The notes under the pieces are model-generated. The model searched no databases. It had not been told where the DNA came from and saw only the letters and a program-made list of their open reading frames with translations. From contig NZ_AZFX01000072.1 of assembly GCF_001435835.1 (NCBI RefSeq), positions 1-35,869 on the forward strand: DNA of 35,869 bases, in the 5' to 3' direction. Of this stretch, positions 1-7,663 are shown in pieces (positions within the stretch are counted from its first letter, which is position 1; each line of letters begins with the position of its first letter). The DNA comes from Lapidilactobacillus concavus DSM 17758. GTDB lineage: Bacteria > Bacillota > Bacilli > Lactobacillales > Lactobacillaceae. Made by a program: the position numbers and the translations under genes.

Positions 1-140
1 AACTAGACCAATAACTAAGAATAGGTCGAAAGTGTTGCACTTGATTTGACAATTCGAGTTATTTTAAAATGTTTGTTTTCTTTTGATTTCAACACACCAA
101 TCTTCAATTTGTGGCAAGATTACAGCAAATATGTGCTCAC

Positions 141-182
141 AAAAAAGCCATCAACTGCTATTCAGCAGCCAATGACTTTTTA
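141..182 (-). terminator. Bidirectional intrinsic terminator after the PTS operon
   Basis: A 14-bp stem (with a few G-U pairs on the minus strand) encloses a 4-nt loop and is flanked by A6 on one side and T5 on the other. It lies 33 bases past the EIIC stop, so it should end the PTS transcript. The flanking A and T runs would let it work in both directions. Upstream of it, bases 1-140 contain no convincing gene. Confidence 0.85.
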
Positions 183-214
183 TTTCGTCTTAAATTGTGC
201 ATGAACGAGTTTGC

Positions 215-1585
215 TTATCCAGCAGCTTGTTCCTTAGCAGCAACACGATTGGACATTTGAACGAATGGTACCCAGATAAAGAATGCAATGACCATGTTAA
301 CTAAAGCTAACACAGCTGCACGCCAATCAAGAGTAGCCATGAAGGCGTTCAGAACAGGAGGTGTGATCCAAGGAACCGCAACCTTAACTGGTCCAACCCA
401 GCCAGCCATCGTTACAAAGTAAGCAATAGCTGTATTCAAAACTGGAGCGATGATGAATGGTGCAAAGTAAATCGCATTCAATACGATTGGAAGACCAAAC
501 ATAACAGGCTCGTTAATGTTGAAGATACCAGGTGCGAAGGCTAACTTCGCAACTGCTTGTTCATCAGCACGTTTTGAGAAGATTAAGATGGCAAGAAGTA
601 AAACAATCGTACCACCTGAACCACCAAACCATACGTAAGCATCGAATGAACCACGAACCCATTTGTATGGTAATGCAGCATGTTTCTGGAAGGCAGTGAT
701 GTTAGCGATCTGTGATGTACCCCAGATTGATTCCAAGACAGGGCCTAAAACGTTAGGACCATGAATACCGAAGAACCAGAATACTTGAACTAAGAGTGCA
801 ACCAAGAGAACCATACCTGCTGATTGACCAGCGTGAAGTAATGGTGCTTGGATTGTCTCAGATAACCAATCACCGAAGAATTGACCAGTACCTTTAGTAA
901 ATGCCCAGTTGATGATAGCAACAACATATAATGCCGCGATACCAGGGATCAAGGCAGTAAATGCTTTAGATACTGCAGGTGGAACTGTATCAGGCATCTT
1001 GATCGTGATGTCTTTCTTCATTAAAAAGATATAAACAACAACGGCAATAGCGCCGAAAATCATAGCAGAGAACAATGCAGCTGAGCCTAAGTTACCAATA
1101 GAAAATGCACTGTTTAAAGTGATGCTGCTTTCTGAAGCAGTTGCGCCAGCATTTGTAAATGATTTAACAGCAGCTTTTGGTAATTTATCAGCTAAAGCAA
1201 GTGTCGTGGTATTGTTTGTACTCATTAAGAATGCAGCCAATGATACCAACGAACCTGATAAACCATCGACGTTGTAGTTCTTAGCTAAATGGTAGCCCCA
1301 CATAGCTGCAAAGAAGACAGCGAAGATAGAAAGTGAACCTGTTGAAACGATACCGTCGATAGCAACAACGCCTTGAACGAAACCGGAATTAACGAAGCCC
1401 ATCCATTTCCATTCAGTTGGGTATGTTACTAACAATGCGTTAATCAATGTTGCTAAAGATCCGGCCATCGTGATAGGCATTGTCGAGATGAAACCATCAC
1501 GCAATGCAACTAACCAAGGAATTGAACCAATCTTAGTAGCGATTGGCACAAGATATTTCTCAAGCCAATTCATAAGTCCTTGCAT
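215..1585 (-). CDS. PTS lactose/cellobiose-family EIIC permease
   Basis: This 456-residue membrane protein is the sugar-translocating EIIC subunit of the lactose/cellobiose PTS family. It moves a beta-glucoside or similar disaccharide across the membrane while it is phosphorylated. It has about ten hydrophobic segments along its length. The HGPNVLGPV segment and the later FNINEPVMFGLPIVLN motif are hallmarks of this family. A GGAGG ribosome site 8 bases before the ATG at 1585 fixes the start; the in-frame TTG 15 bases upstream lies in that ribosome site and is not used. Length is normal for a stand-alone EIIC (no fused EIIB or EIIA). It follows the EIIA gene by 76 bases and is probably cotranscribed. 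No EIIB gene is in the window, so a partner must come from elsewhere. The sugar cannot be assigned from sequence alone: cellobiose, chitobiose or another beta-glucoside are all possible. Confidence 0.93.
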   Translation of the reverse strand: MQGLMNWLEKYLVPIATKIGSIPWLVALRDGFISTMPITMAGSLATLINALLVTYPTEWKWMGFVNSGFVQGVVAIDGIVSTGSLSIFAVFFAAMWGYHLAKNYNVDGLSGSLVSLAAFLMSTNNTTTLALADKLPKAAVKSFTNAGATASESSITLNSAFSIGNLGSAALFSAMIFGAIAVVVYIFLMKKDITIKMPDTVPPAVSKAFTALIPGIAALYVVAIINWAFTKGTGQFFGDWLSETIQAPLLHAGQSAGMVLLVALLVQVFWFFGIHGPNVLGPVLESIWGTSQIANITAFQKHAALPYKWVRGSFDAYVWFGGSGGTIVLLLAILIFSKRADEQAVAKLAFAPGIFNINEPVMFGLPIVLNAIYFAPFIIAPVLNTAIAYFVTMAGWVGPVKVAVPWITPPVLNAFMATLDWRAAVLALVNMVIAFFIWVPFVQMSNRVAAKEQAAG

Positions 1586-1672
1586 ATTATTAACCTCCAA
1601 ATATAAAGCTAACCCATATAACAGAATATTTGTAACAAGAATATCGATGCTGCACGCAATTCCTCCAAAGAA

Positions 1673-1996
1673 TTACGCTTTGTTGGCTAATTTCTTATAG
1701 AGATCGACAATTTCGCCAGCTAAATCACGGAACGTAATCGCATTCATTAAATGGTCTTGAGAGTGCACCATTAACAATGTGACTTTAACATGATCACCAC
1801 TAGCTTCTTTGGTCAACATGCCTGTTTGAGAGTTATGCGCTTCTGACAAAGCAACATCAGCTTCCTTCAACTTAGCATCTGCACCAGCAAAGTCGCCTGT
1901 TTTGGCAGCCATAATTGCTTCCATAGCACTGCTCTTTGCATTGCCGCCATTGACGATCAATCCCATGATCGCTTGTAAATTTTCGTCTTCGTCCAA
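1673..1996 (-). CDS. PTS lactose/cellobiose-family EIIA
   Basis: This 107-residue cytoplasmic phosphocarrier takes phosphate from HPr and passes it to an EIIB. It is all-helical, as expected for the Lac/Cel EIIA family, and of the usual length (about 105). The VHSQDHLM motif places the phosphorylated histidine at His78, with Asp81 and His82 beside it; this agrees with the numbering I recall for lactococcal LacF. The start is a TTG at 1996, preceded 8 bases upstream by AAAGGAGG. A longer reading frame beginning at an ATG at 2047 would add 17 residues with no family resemblance and would have the ribosome site inside the gene. It is the first gene of a two-gene operon with EIIC and has a leader of roughly 165 bases. 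Confidence 0.93.
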   Translation of the reverse strand: MDEDENLQAIMGLIVNGGNAKSSAMEAIMAAKTGDFAGADAKLKEADVALSEAHNSQTGMLTKEASGDHVKVTLLMVHSQDHLMNAITFRDLAGEIVDLYKKLANKA

Positions 1997-2068
1997 AATG
2001 TAGCCTCCTTTCCGAGTGAAGATGTAAAGCTTAAAGAATAATTGCATATAACTGCAAAAAGCAGCCGT

Positions 2069-2085
2069 GATGAAACGGTTTCATC
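2069..2085. promoter_or_regulatory. 17-bp palindrome in the PTS leader (LacI/CcpA-like operator)
   Basis: GATGAAACGGTTTCATC is a perfect palindrome around one central base. It lies about 75-90 bases downstream of the predicted PTS start site and upstream of the EIIA gene. It resembles a catabolite-responsive element but is one base too short between the arms to fit the 14-base cre consensus, so a LacI-family regulator is also possible. Its half-site GATGAAAC recurs in the palindrome upstream of the promoter. Confidence 0.6.
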
Positions 2086-2168
2086 GATTATTTATAGTCT
2101 AGCACAATCATAAATAGACAACAAGGTGATTTGTCACTTTTTTATCAATTGATCTAGACCACGAATTA

Positions 2169-2198
2169 ATTATAAGTATATTTTGTAGGCGTTGTCAA
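2169..2198 (-). promoter_or_regulatory. Promoter of the EIIA-EIIC operon
   Basis: On the minus strand TTGACA (2198-2193) and TATAAT (2174-2169) are separated by 18 bases. Both hexamers match the vegetative sigma consensus exactly. Transcription would start near 2162. Confidence 0.85.
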
Positions 2199-2209
2199 CA
2201 ATTATTTCG

Positions 2210-2231
2210 CGTTTTCATGGGGATGAAAACG
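2210..2231. promoter_or_regulatory. Inverted repeat upstream of the PTS -35 box
   Basis: CGTTTTCAT and ATGAAAACG form a perfect 9-bp inverted repeat around GGGG, ending 12 bases upstream of the -35 hexamer. It shares the half-site GATGAAA(A)CG with the palindrome at 2069-2085. Its position upstream of the -35 would suit an activator, or a repressor that loops to the downstream site. The regulator is not in the window. Confidence 0.6.
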
Positions 2232-2302
2232 AAATAGCTATTTTCTGAAATATGCAAATTTGCTTTCATTTTTAATGCTCAAGCTATATCAATTACAATG
2301 AT

Positions 2303-2340
2303 AAAAAAGCCACCTATCCTCTAAACGGTATAGGTGACTA
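2303..2340 (-). terminator. Terminator of the helicase/oxidoreductase operon
   Basis: A 10-bp stem (2308-2317 with 2330-2339, one G-U pair) is followed on the minus strand by T6. It lies 23 bases past the helicase stop codon. Confidence 0.88.
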
Positions 2341-2362
2341 CTCTAACAAGGAAAATTCGGCG

Positions 2363-3688
2363 TTAGTTTCCTAACTTAGGACGATGTTTCCCTTTATTTT
2401 TTTGATCACGTTGACGATTCTTCTTGTGTGTTTTCTTTTTCGTTGTGTTTGCGGCTTTGGTGTGATTTCCACTTAATCGTGCAGGACGATCCCCGTGAGC
2501 CGACTGCGATGGCTTTGTTGTGGAGACATCTGAGTTAGTTTCTACCTCAGGTAGTGATTTAGGCCGCTCAGTTTCTAATTTGCCTGTCATCAGATAAACC
2601 GTCCGCAAATTAAATTGTGGCTCAATGATTTTCTGTAAATTGCGCCGGTCATGTTCATTGCCTAGATTTAAAACGGTGCCCTCACGAAACATGCGGCCCG
2701 TGCGTCCAGCGCGATGGGTGTAGCTAGTCAATGTCACCGGCAAATCAAAGTTGACCACAAATTGAAGTTCCGCGAAATCTAAGCCACGTGCAGCCAACTC
2801 GGTCGTAATCAAAAAGGTCAGCTTTTTCTGGCGGAATTGCTGCATGATTTGTTGACGTTTCTGACTAGATTCGTCACCCAACAAAAGTCCAACACGTAAA
2901 TTTAAGAAACTCAATGTTTTGAATAAGGTCCGCGCGCTCCCAAGATTCTTCACGAAAACAAGCGCATTTTTACCTGAGATCGGCCCACGCTGCAGGCGTT
3001 TCATCATCTCAGCCTTTTGATGATTACCGACGACAAGAAAGTCATGTTGAATCTTCAATTGCTCACGATCCGTTGCGCGGGTATCAAAACGCTGAAACTC
3101 CAACCCGAACCACTTCGAGAGTTCTTCAAAAATGGGCTGCTCAGTTGCAGACATCAATGCAATCTGGACATCTGCAGGGAGGCTCGCAATGACTTCCCGA
3201 GTCGTGCTAAGGTGCTCAGGATCGAGTTGTGAGTCGGCCTCATCAATCACAATGGTTTCAACGAGATTCATTTTTAATTGTTTCTGCTGGATCAATTCCA
3301 ACAGGCGCCCTGGTGTCGCAACGATCACTTCTGGATGTTGTCTCAATTGTTCTTGTTGACGTTTGGGATTGGCTTTACCCACAATACCTTGAACCGTCAA
3401 ATCAATCATTTGGGCATACTGGCGCAACACGTTACGAACTTGCATCACAAGTTCCGCACTAGGCTCTAAAATCAGAAGTTGTAGCTGTTGCCCAGGTTGC
3501 AGTGTTTCTAATAAGGGTAATCCGAACGCTAATGTTTTTCCAGTTCCTGTCGCGGCTAAGCCTAAGATTGATTCGCCTTTCTTTAATGGCCAATAAACGG
3601 CTTGCTGAATTGGTGAAGGCGTCGTAAAACCCGAACGCTGCCAAACCGGTAAAAATGGTGCTGCGGGTTGTTCATAATTTGTCTGCAT
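2363..3688 (-). CDS. DEAD-box ATP-dependent RNA helicase
   Basis: This 441-residue cytoplasmic protein is a superfamily 2 RNA helicase that should remodel structured RNA or ribosome-assembly intermediates. Motifs in order: Q motif near residues 21-29 (FTTPSPIQQ), Walker A AATGTGKT at 45-52, an atypical motif Ia PSAEL in place of the usual PTREL, TPGR near 125, DEAD at 149-152, SAT at 180-182, ARGLDF in the second RecA domain, and HRAGRTGR. The last 40 or so residues are rich in Lys and Arg and likely bind RNA without sequence preference. The motif Ia variant and the size suggest the YfmL-like group, from memory. The ATG at 3688 shares its A with the TAA stop of the oxidoreductase upstream, so translation is probably coupled. 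All core catalytic motifs are intact. Confidence 0.93.
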   Translation of the reverse strand: MQTNYEQPAAPFLPVWQRSGFTTPSPIQQAVYWPLKKGESILGLAATGTGKTLAFGLPLLETLQPGQQLQLLILEPSAELVMQVRNVLRQYAQMIDLTVQGIVGKANPKRQQEQLRQHPEVIVATPGRLLELIQQKQLKMNLVETIVIDEADSQLDPEHLSTTREVIASLPADVQIALMSATEQPIFEELSKWFGLEFQRFDTRATDREQLKIQHDFLVVGNHQKAEMMKRLQRGPISGKNALVFVKNLGSARTLFKTLSFLNLRVGLLLGDESSQKRQQIMQQFRQKKLTFLITTELAARGLDFAELQFVVNFDLPVTLTSYTHRAGRTGRMFREGTVLNLGNEHDRRNLQKIIEPQFNLRTVYLMTGKLETERPKSLPEVETNSDVSTTKPSQSAHGDRPARLSGNHTKAANTTKKKTHKKNRQRDQKNKGKHRPKLGN

Positions 3689-4683
3689 TAATCTTGACCA
3701 CTTTCAAATTCAATTCCGGCACTCGCGCGTAACTGATCCAAAACGCAGTTAACTTGCCCCGTTAACTGCCAACGTTGCTCAAACTGTGCGTCATCACGAT
3801 TCGTAAACATCAAACTAAAGGCGTTCACTTCATCCACCAGCGGATTCTCTGCGGTGTGTTGACTTAGGTCTTGGAAGACTGCTGGCCCGTCATACGCGCG
3901 TACTTTGGCTGGCATTCCTAAATTGTCTAGCCAGAGCGTGTGGGTGTGCGCGTAGACTTCACTTGGTAAGAATGATTGTTGATCCTTACCAAAAATCAAC
4001 GCCACGTCAAATTTGTCATAATGCAAGCGAGCCAAGCCGTGTAGATCAATGCCGTTTTCTGCCTTCGTTGCCGCATAATTAGCTTGTTTTGGCATTCCAA
4101 ACCAGTCAACCGCGGCATAAACCAAGTAAACGCCCAAATCATAGAGGGCCCCACCGGCAAACTTTGGTGAGAAGATATTAGGATTTTTGCCTGCCTTGAA
4201 ATCATCATAGCGACTGGAATACTTCATATAGGTTAGTGTTGCGCCTGTCACTTCATCATAGGCACGCACCCGCTCACTTGCCGCCAAATAGTTAGCATCA
4301 TAAAGATGACGCGCACCCTCGATCACATGTAACCCTGGATTTTTTTTCAAGATTTCATCGATGGCTTGATATTCAGCCGGTGAAACAAACGCTGGCTTTT
4401 CCACAATCACACTTTTACCATGTGCTAGGGCAGCTTTAACATGTTGGAAATGCAAACTATTCGGTGACGCCACGTAAATGATGTCGACATCAGTTGAAGC
4501 TAACATGGCTTCGAGTTCACGATCTGCACGCGCATCTGGAATAAATAAATCATCGATCAATGCCTGTGCCTTTTCAGGGGTTCGCGAAAAGACATGTGTT
4601 ATTTTAAATGCACAGCTCGCAATACAAGCTTGTAAAAAAGTCTTGGTGATAGCACTCGTTCCAATCGTTCCTACATTTGCCAT
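3688..4683 (-). CDS. Gfo/Idh/MocA-family NAD(P)-dependent oxidoreductase
   Basis: This 331-residue cytoplasmic protein belongs to the Gfo/Idh/MocA dehydrogenase family, which oxidises or reduces sugars, inositols and related compounds. The N-terminal Rossmann fold begins with VGTIGTSAIT. The segment VASPNSLHFQHVKAAL and the family hallmark EKP (in VIVEKPAF, about residues 92-99) follow. The C-terminal half carries the substrate-binding sheet domain. An upstream GAGG 9 bases before the ATG supports the start. It is the first gene of a unit with the RNA helicase; the two stop and start codons overlap by one base. The pairing gives no hint of the substrate, which I cannot assign. Confidence 0.9.
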   Translation of the reverse strand: MANVGTIGTSAITKTFLQACIASCAFKITHVFSRTPEKAQALIDDLFIPDARADRELEAMLASTDVDIIYVASPNSLHFQHVKAALAHGKSVIVEKPAFVSPAEYQAIDEILKKNPGLHVIEGARHLYDANYLAASERVRAYDEVTGATLTYMKYSSRYDDFKAGKNPNIFSPKFAGGALYDLGVYLVYAAVDWFGMPKQANYAATKAENGIDLHGLARLHYDKFDVALIFGKDQQSFLPSEVYAHTHTLWLDNLGMPAKVRAYDGPAVFQDLSQHTAENPLVDEVNAFSLMFTNRDDAQFEQRWQLTGQVNCVLDQLRASAGIEFESGQD

Positions 4684-4828
4684 TCTAAATTACCTCGTTT
4701 TCTTGAGACGTTTTGTCATTTAAGTGCTGTTTCTGAATCGGTTTCATCTCGAAATTCATTTGTCACCCTATTGTAACAAAAATAGCGCCAATAATTCATT
4801 GTTTTTAATACCAAAAATTAATAACAGA

Positions 4829-4837
4829 TGATATGAT
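4829..4837 (+). promoter_or_regulatory. Extended -10 promoter of the DUF4828-like gene
   Basis: TGATATGAT fits the TGn-TATAAT extended -10 form. I see no good -35 at the normal distance, which is typical of extended -10 promoters. Transcription would start near 4843, leaving a leader just long enough for the AAAGGAG ribosome site. Confidence 0.55.
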
Positions 4838-4860
4838 GATAGATAGTAAAGGAGATCAAA

Positions 4861-5352
4861 ATGCGAGTTTCTGATATTTATGCTGCAGGCATCCATGGCA
4901 TCAACCAAGTGCGTCGTTTCTTAACCCAAACTAGACATCGAAAACAACAAAAAAAACGACAGCCAGATTTGGCACTACGTTATGCTGGCGATTGGGCATT
5001 CATTGATTCGAACACCAATCAAAAACATGACATGACCATTGGTTCAGATTTTTCCATTATGATCGATCACCGCGAGCTACCCGGCCGGATTATCGGGCTG
5101 GATGCGGAGCAACTTGTTTTTCTGGATCATTATGGTTTCCAATTAAAGGTTTTTGCAGGTCATAAAGGACCAACGGAAATCTACGATGAGTCTAGTAGTC
5201 GCACCTATCCTGTCATCAATCTACGCGACGTTCCTAAGCTGAAAGTCGAACAGAAGAAGCCAGATGACATTATTTTGCATCCTGAAGATTTAGTCGATCC
5301 CAATCAACCAAGCTCGACTTCCAAGGATGAAGACGAACCATCAGCTAAATAA
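4861..5352 (+). CDS. Small DUF4828-like protein, function unknown
   Basis: This 163-residue protein has a basic N-terminal part (residues 18-36 are rich in Arg, Lys and Gln), then a compact domain from about residue 40 to 110 that looks like a small beta barrel (alternating hydrophobic strands around YAGDWAF, SIMIDHREL, IIGLDAEQLVFLDHYGFQL). It ends in an acidic, Pro/Ser-rich, probably disordered tail. There is no signal peptide or membrane segment. It resembles the DUF4828 family seen in lactobacilli, from memory and not checked. AAAGGAG lies 6 bases before the ATG. It is transcribed alone, divergently from the oxidoreductase gene. No function is known to me. Confidence 0.75.
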   Translation: MRVSDIYAAGIHGINQVRRFLTQTRHRKQQKKRQPDLALRYAGDWAFIDSNTNQKHDMTIGSDFSIMIDHRELPGRIIGLDAEQLVFLDHYGFQLKVFAGHKGPTEIYDESSSRTYPVINLRDVPKLKVEQKKPDDIILHPEDLVDPNQPSSTSKDEDEPSAK

Positions 5353-5362
5353 TTTAGGTCAA

Positions 5363-5447
5363 AAGCCTCAGAGTCAGTGAAGTGCTGCATGATTGTCAGA
5401 CGGACATCTCACAATCATGCAGCACTTCTTCATTAACTCCGAGGCTT
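5363..5447. terminator. Long composite hairpin between convergent genes
   Basis: A perfect 17-bp inner stem (5380-5396 with 5411-5427) sits inside an imperfect outer stem capped by AAGCCTC/GAGGCTT (5363-5369 with 5441-5447). It lies between the end of the DUF4828-like gene (plus) and the end of the APC permease (minus), and probably terminates both. The T run is short (TTTT on the minus strand, TTATTT on the plus strand), and the stem is far longer than other terminators in the window. Confidence 0.65.
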
Positions 5448-5448
5448 A

Positions 5449-5473
5449 TTTATGTCGACTTAATTTATGTCGA
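5449..5473. repeat. Short direct repeat of TTTATGTCGA
   Basis: The decamer occurs at 5449-5458 and again at 5464-5473, a 15-base period, immediately beside the long hairpin. It may be a local duplication. No function is evident. Confidence 0.5.
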
Positions 5474-5510
5474 TCAGTTGAGTAGACTGCATCGCAAACC
5501 GAAACTAGCT

Positions 5511-6839
5511 TCAATCTTGATCTTGATGCTTCTGTTGCCAGTAAAAAACCGGCACGCCAATTAGTGTGATAATAATGCCTAGTGTCGCCAATTGGAATTG
5601 TGTGATCAACGTCGATACAACAATAAACGCACCACCTAGCATCGCAATGATTGGAATATAGGGATATCCTTTCACCTGGTAAGGGCGTTTCAAGTCGGGT
5701 TGCTTCCGCCGCAAAATAAAGACTGCTCCGAAAATCATGGTGTTAAAAATCCACATGACAAAGACAAGCATGTCGGTCAACTTGTCAAAATTTCCCAGTA
5801 ACATCATCACACCTGCAATCAATAACTGCACCACACCACTTAACCAAGGCACTTGGGTTGCGGATGTGACCTGTCGGAAATACTTCGATAACGGAATCGT
5901 TCGGTTGACACCCATAGCGTAGGCGACACGCATCCCCGTCATGGTGTAGCCGTTAATTGCGCCATAGACCGAAACGAGAATACCGACGGTCACTAAACGC
6001 CCACCAAAGCCGCCAAAGATCGCCATCGCACTGTCTGCTGCCGCGGTCGGATTATTCATCAAATGTGAGATAGGCAGCGCCTTTAAAAAGGCCAGATTGA
6101 TCAAAAAATAAACTAACGTGGTCAGGCCCAAGCCGCCAATAATGGCAATTGGGAGATGTTTACGAGGATTTTTCATTTCTCCCGCCATATTACCCACACT
6201 AATCCAACCATCATACGCAAACATCGTCGCTAGCAAGCCACCATTTAGCGCCGTTAACCAGCTAACATGCTGAACAGGTTGAATTGGCCACAACTGTAAA
6301 GGCTGTGCGTGGGGATTCAGCACGCCGAACACAATGATGATCGCGATTGGAATAATTTTTAGAAACAAGGTCAAACTCTGAACAAAACTACCAAAGCGCG
6401 CACCCAATAAATTAAGGGCCGTCAGAGAACCCGCCGTCAAAAAAGCAAGCGGGATAATCCAAATCACTGGCCAGGCTGCCAAGCTCACAAGTTGCGTCGC
6501 AAAAACGATGCTTAACGCCGCAATATTGGCAGGATAATAAATCAAAATTTGCGCCCAACCTAATAAAAACGAAGGCAGCTTACCATAAGCAAGCTCAATA
6601 TAGTTCACGGCACCGCCTGCCTCGGGAATCGCGGTGGAAATTTCGGCTAGACATAGACCGCCCGTTATCGTTAAGAATCCTGCGAGCAGCCAAACCATTA
6701 AGAGTACGTTTGGAGATCGCGTTGCGGAAGCTAAGGTTGAAATTTTGAAAAAGACACCACCGCCGATCACAGTTCCCATGACAGTGGTCAGCGTGGAGGT
6801 CAATCCCATCGCACGTTTCAATTCATTATTATCAGTCAA
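5511..6839 (-). CDS. APC-superfamily amino-acid permease
   Basis: This 442-residue integral membrane protein has about twelve hydrophobic segments and belongs to the amino acid-polyamine-organocation superfamily. The N-terminal segment GTVIGGGVFF is the conserved unwound helix 1 that binds the amino-acid backbone. EISTAIPEAGGAVNY and the helix 6 region FAYDGWISVGNMAGEMKNPRKHLP are typical of the LAT-type exchangers, such as the serine/threonine exchanger SteT. The substrate cannot be fixed from sequence. The start is a TTG at 6839, with GAGAGG 8 bases upstream; no in-frame ATG lies nearby. It is transcribed alone and converges on the DUF4828-like gene across the long hairpin. Confidence 0.9.
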   Translation of the reverse strand: MTDNNELKRAMGLTSTLTTVMGTVIGGGVFFKISTLASATRSPNVLLMVWLLAGFLTITGGLCLAEISTAIPEAGGAVNYIELAYGKLPSFLLGWAQILIYYPANIAALSIVFATQLVSLAAWPVIWIIPLAFLTAGSLTALNLLGARFGSFVQSLTLFLKIIPIAIIIVFGVLNPHAQPLQLWPIQPVQHVSWLTALNGGLLATMFAYDGWISVGNMAGEMKNPRKHLPIAIIGGLGLTTLVYFLINLAFLKALPISHLMNNPTAAADSAMAIFGGFGGRLVTVGILVSVYGAINGYTMTGMRVAYAMGVNRTIPLSKYFRQVTSATQVPWLSGVVQLLIAGVMMLLGNFDKLTDMLVFVMWIFNTMIFGAVFILRRKQPDLKRPYQVKGYPYIPIIAMLGGAFIVVSTLITQFQLATLGIIITLIGVPVFYWQQKHQDQD

Positions 6840-7155
6840 AGTTTGGTCCTCTCAAGAATCAAAGATGGTATTCAATCAGATCTCGAATCATTTTTTGCCA
6901 ATTACCTATTTTACAAGTTTCACCAATCAGTAAACACTGCCTTTAGAAAAAATTAAAGCCTCGCGAAACAATGCCTTGTCTTTTACAATACTTTTTAGGA
7001 CGGTCGTGACGCCGCCACCTTGCATTTTTGTAAGATGAAAATCACAACACCCTATGGCAAACCAATTCCGAATTGTTTAAACTTATCTTTATCGATCAAG
7101 TTTGTTTTATTTTAATTGATACCAGTCACACTGACGTTTTAAAGGAGTGCTCTTC
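6840..7155. other. Divergent intergenic region
   Basis: These 316 bases separate the permease (minus) from the YxeA-like gene (plus). I see ribosome sites at both ends and only weak promoter candidates: TAAAAT on the minus strand near 6910, and TTTATC-17-TTTAAT on the plus strand at 7088-7116. No gene, riboswitch or strong hairpin is evident. Confidence 0.5.
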
Positions 7156-7512
7156 ATGAAAAAAATTTTAACAGTTGTTGTTATCTTGGCTGCATTGCTT
7201 GCCGGCGGTTGGTTTGCCGTTGAGAAGGTTTTTCGCGGCGGAGATGTCTATTATACCCAAATCACCACTAATGGTAAGTACGAGGAGAACAAGACAGATT
7301 CTGGCGAGATCGTCGATGATTATTCTTACAATCAACCAGGCTACAATGCCAATGGTGAGAAGGTCCAGCTCGAATTTAATGGTAACAAACCTCGACCGCT
7401 GAAACGAAACGCCTACTTAGCAGTCGTTCTGAAAAATGAGACGGTTCGCTCTTGGAAGCAAGTTTCTAAGGCAGATGTTCCTAAAAAAGCCCTCGCCAAG
7501 CTCCGCAAATAA
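7156..7512 (+). CDS. YxeA-like (DUF1093) exported or membrane-anchored small protein
   Basis: This 118-residue protein begins with a short basic stretch and a hydrophobic segment (about residues 4-22), which is either a signal peptide or a membrane anchor. The rest is a small extracytoplasmic beta-rich domain containing the YYTQI and YNANGEK-type segments typical of the YxeA/DUF1093 family found in many Firmicutes. The family fold is OB-like, from memory, and its role is not well defined. It lacks the Cys of a lipobox. AAAGGAG at 7141-7147 fixes the ATG at 7156; a GTG nine bases upstream lies in that ribosome site. It is followed by its own terminator, so it is a single-gene unit. Confidence 0.85.
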   Translation: MKKILTVVVILAALLAGGWFAVEKVFRGGDVYYTQITTNGKYEENKTDSGEIVDDYSYNQPGYNANGEKVQLEFNGNKPRPLKRNAYLAVVLKNETVRSWKQVSKADVPKKALAKLRK

Positions 7513-7524
7513 TCAACTCAGCTT

Positions 7525-7551
7525 AAAGCCAACAGTCATGTTGGCTTTTTT
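7525..7551 (+). terminator. Terminator after the YxeA-like gene
   Basis: AAAGCCAAC and GTTGGCTTT form a perfect 9-bp stem around a 6-base loop, running into a total T6 tract. It lies 12 bases past the stop codon. Confidence 0.92.
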
Positions 7552-7605
7552 AGTGACCCTTTTCCAGGCACTTGCGATTGATAGCACTTTCAATGACACT
7601 TAGTG

Positions 7606-7611
7606 TATAAT
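7606..7611 (+). promoter_or_regulatory. Candidate -10 for the NfeD-like/SPFH pair
   Basis: A perfect TATAAT lies about 50 bases before the start codon of the OB mini-protein. The -35 at normal distance is poor; TTGATA at 7578-7583 is 22 bases away, which is too long. The -10 assignment is moderate. Confidence 0.5.
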
Positions 7612-7663
7612 GTGGGGTGTACAGATTTTACCTAGACAATGGGATTTCAAGGGAGGGTGTCTG

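Noticed and set aside
1-140. Plus-strand promoter TTGACA near 46-51
   Set aside because: No -10 at a proper distance and no gene downstream.
1997-2047. 17-codon N-terminal extension of EIIA
   Set aside because: The ribosome site AAAGGAGG would fall inside the gene; family length fits the shorter form.
2096-2150. Small hairpin GTGA-CAAA-TCAC with T run in the PTS leader
   Set aside because: Stem only 4 bp; not convincing as a terminator or attenuator.
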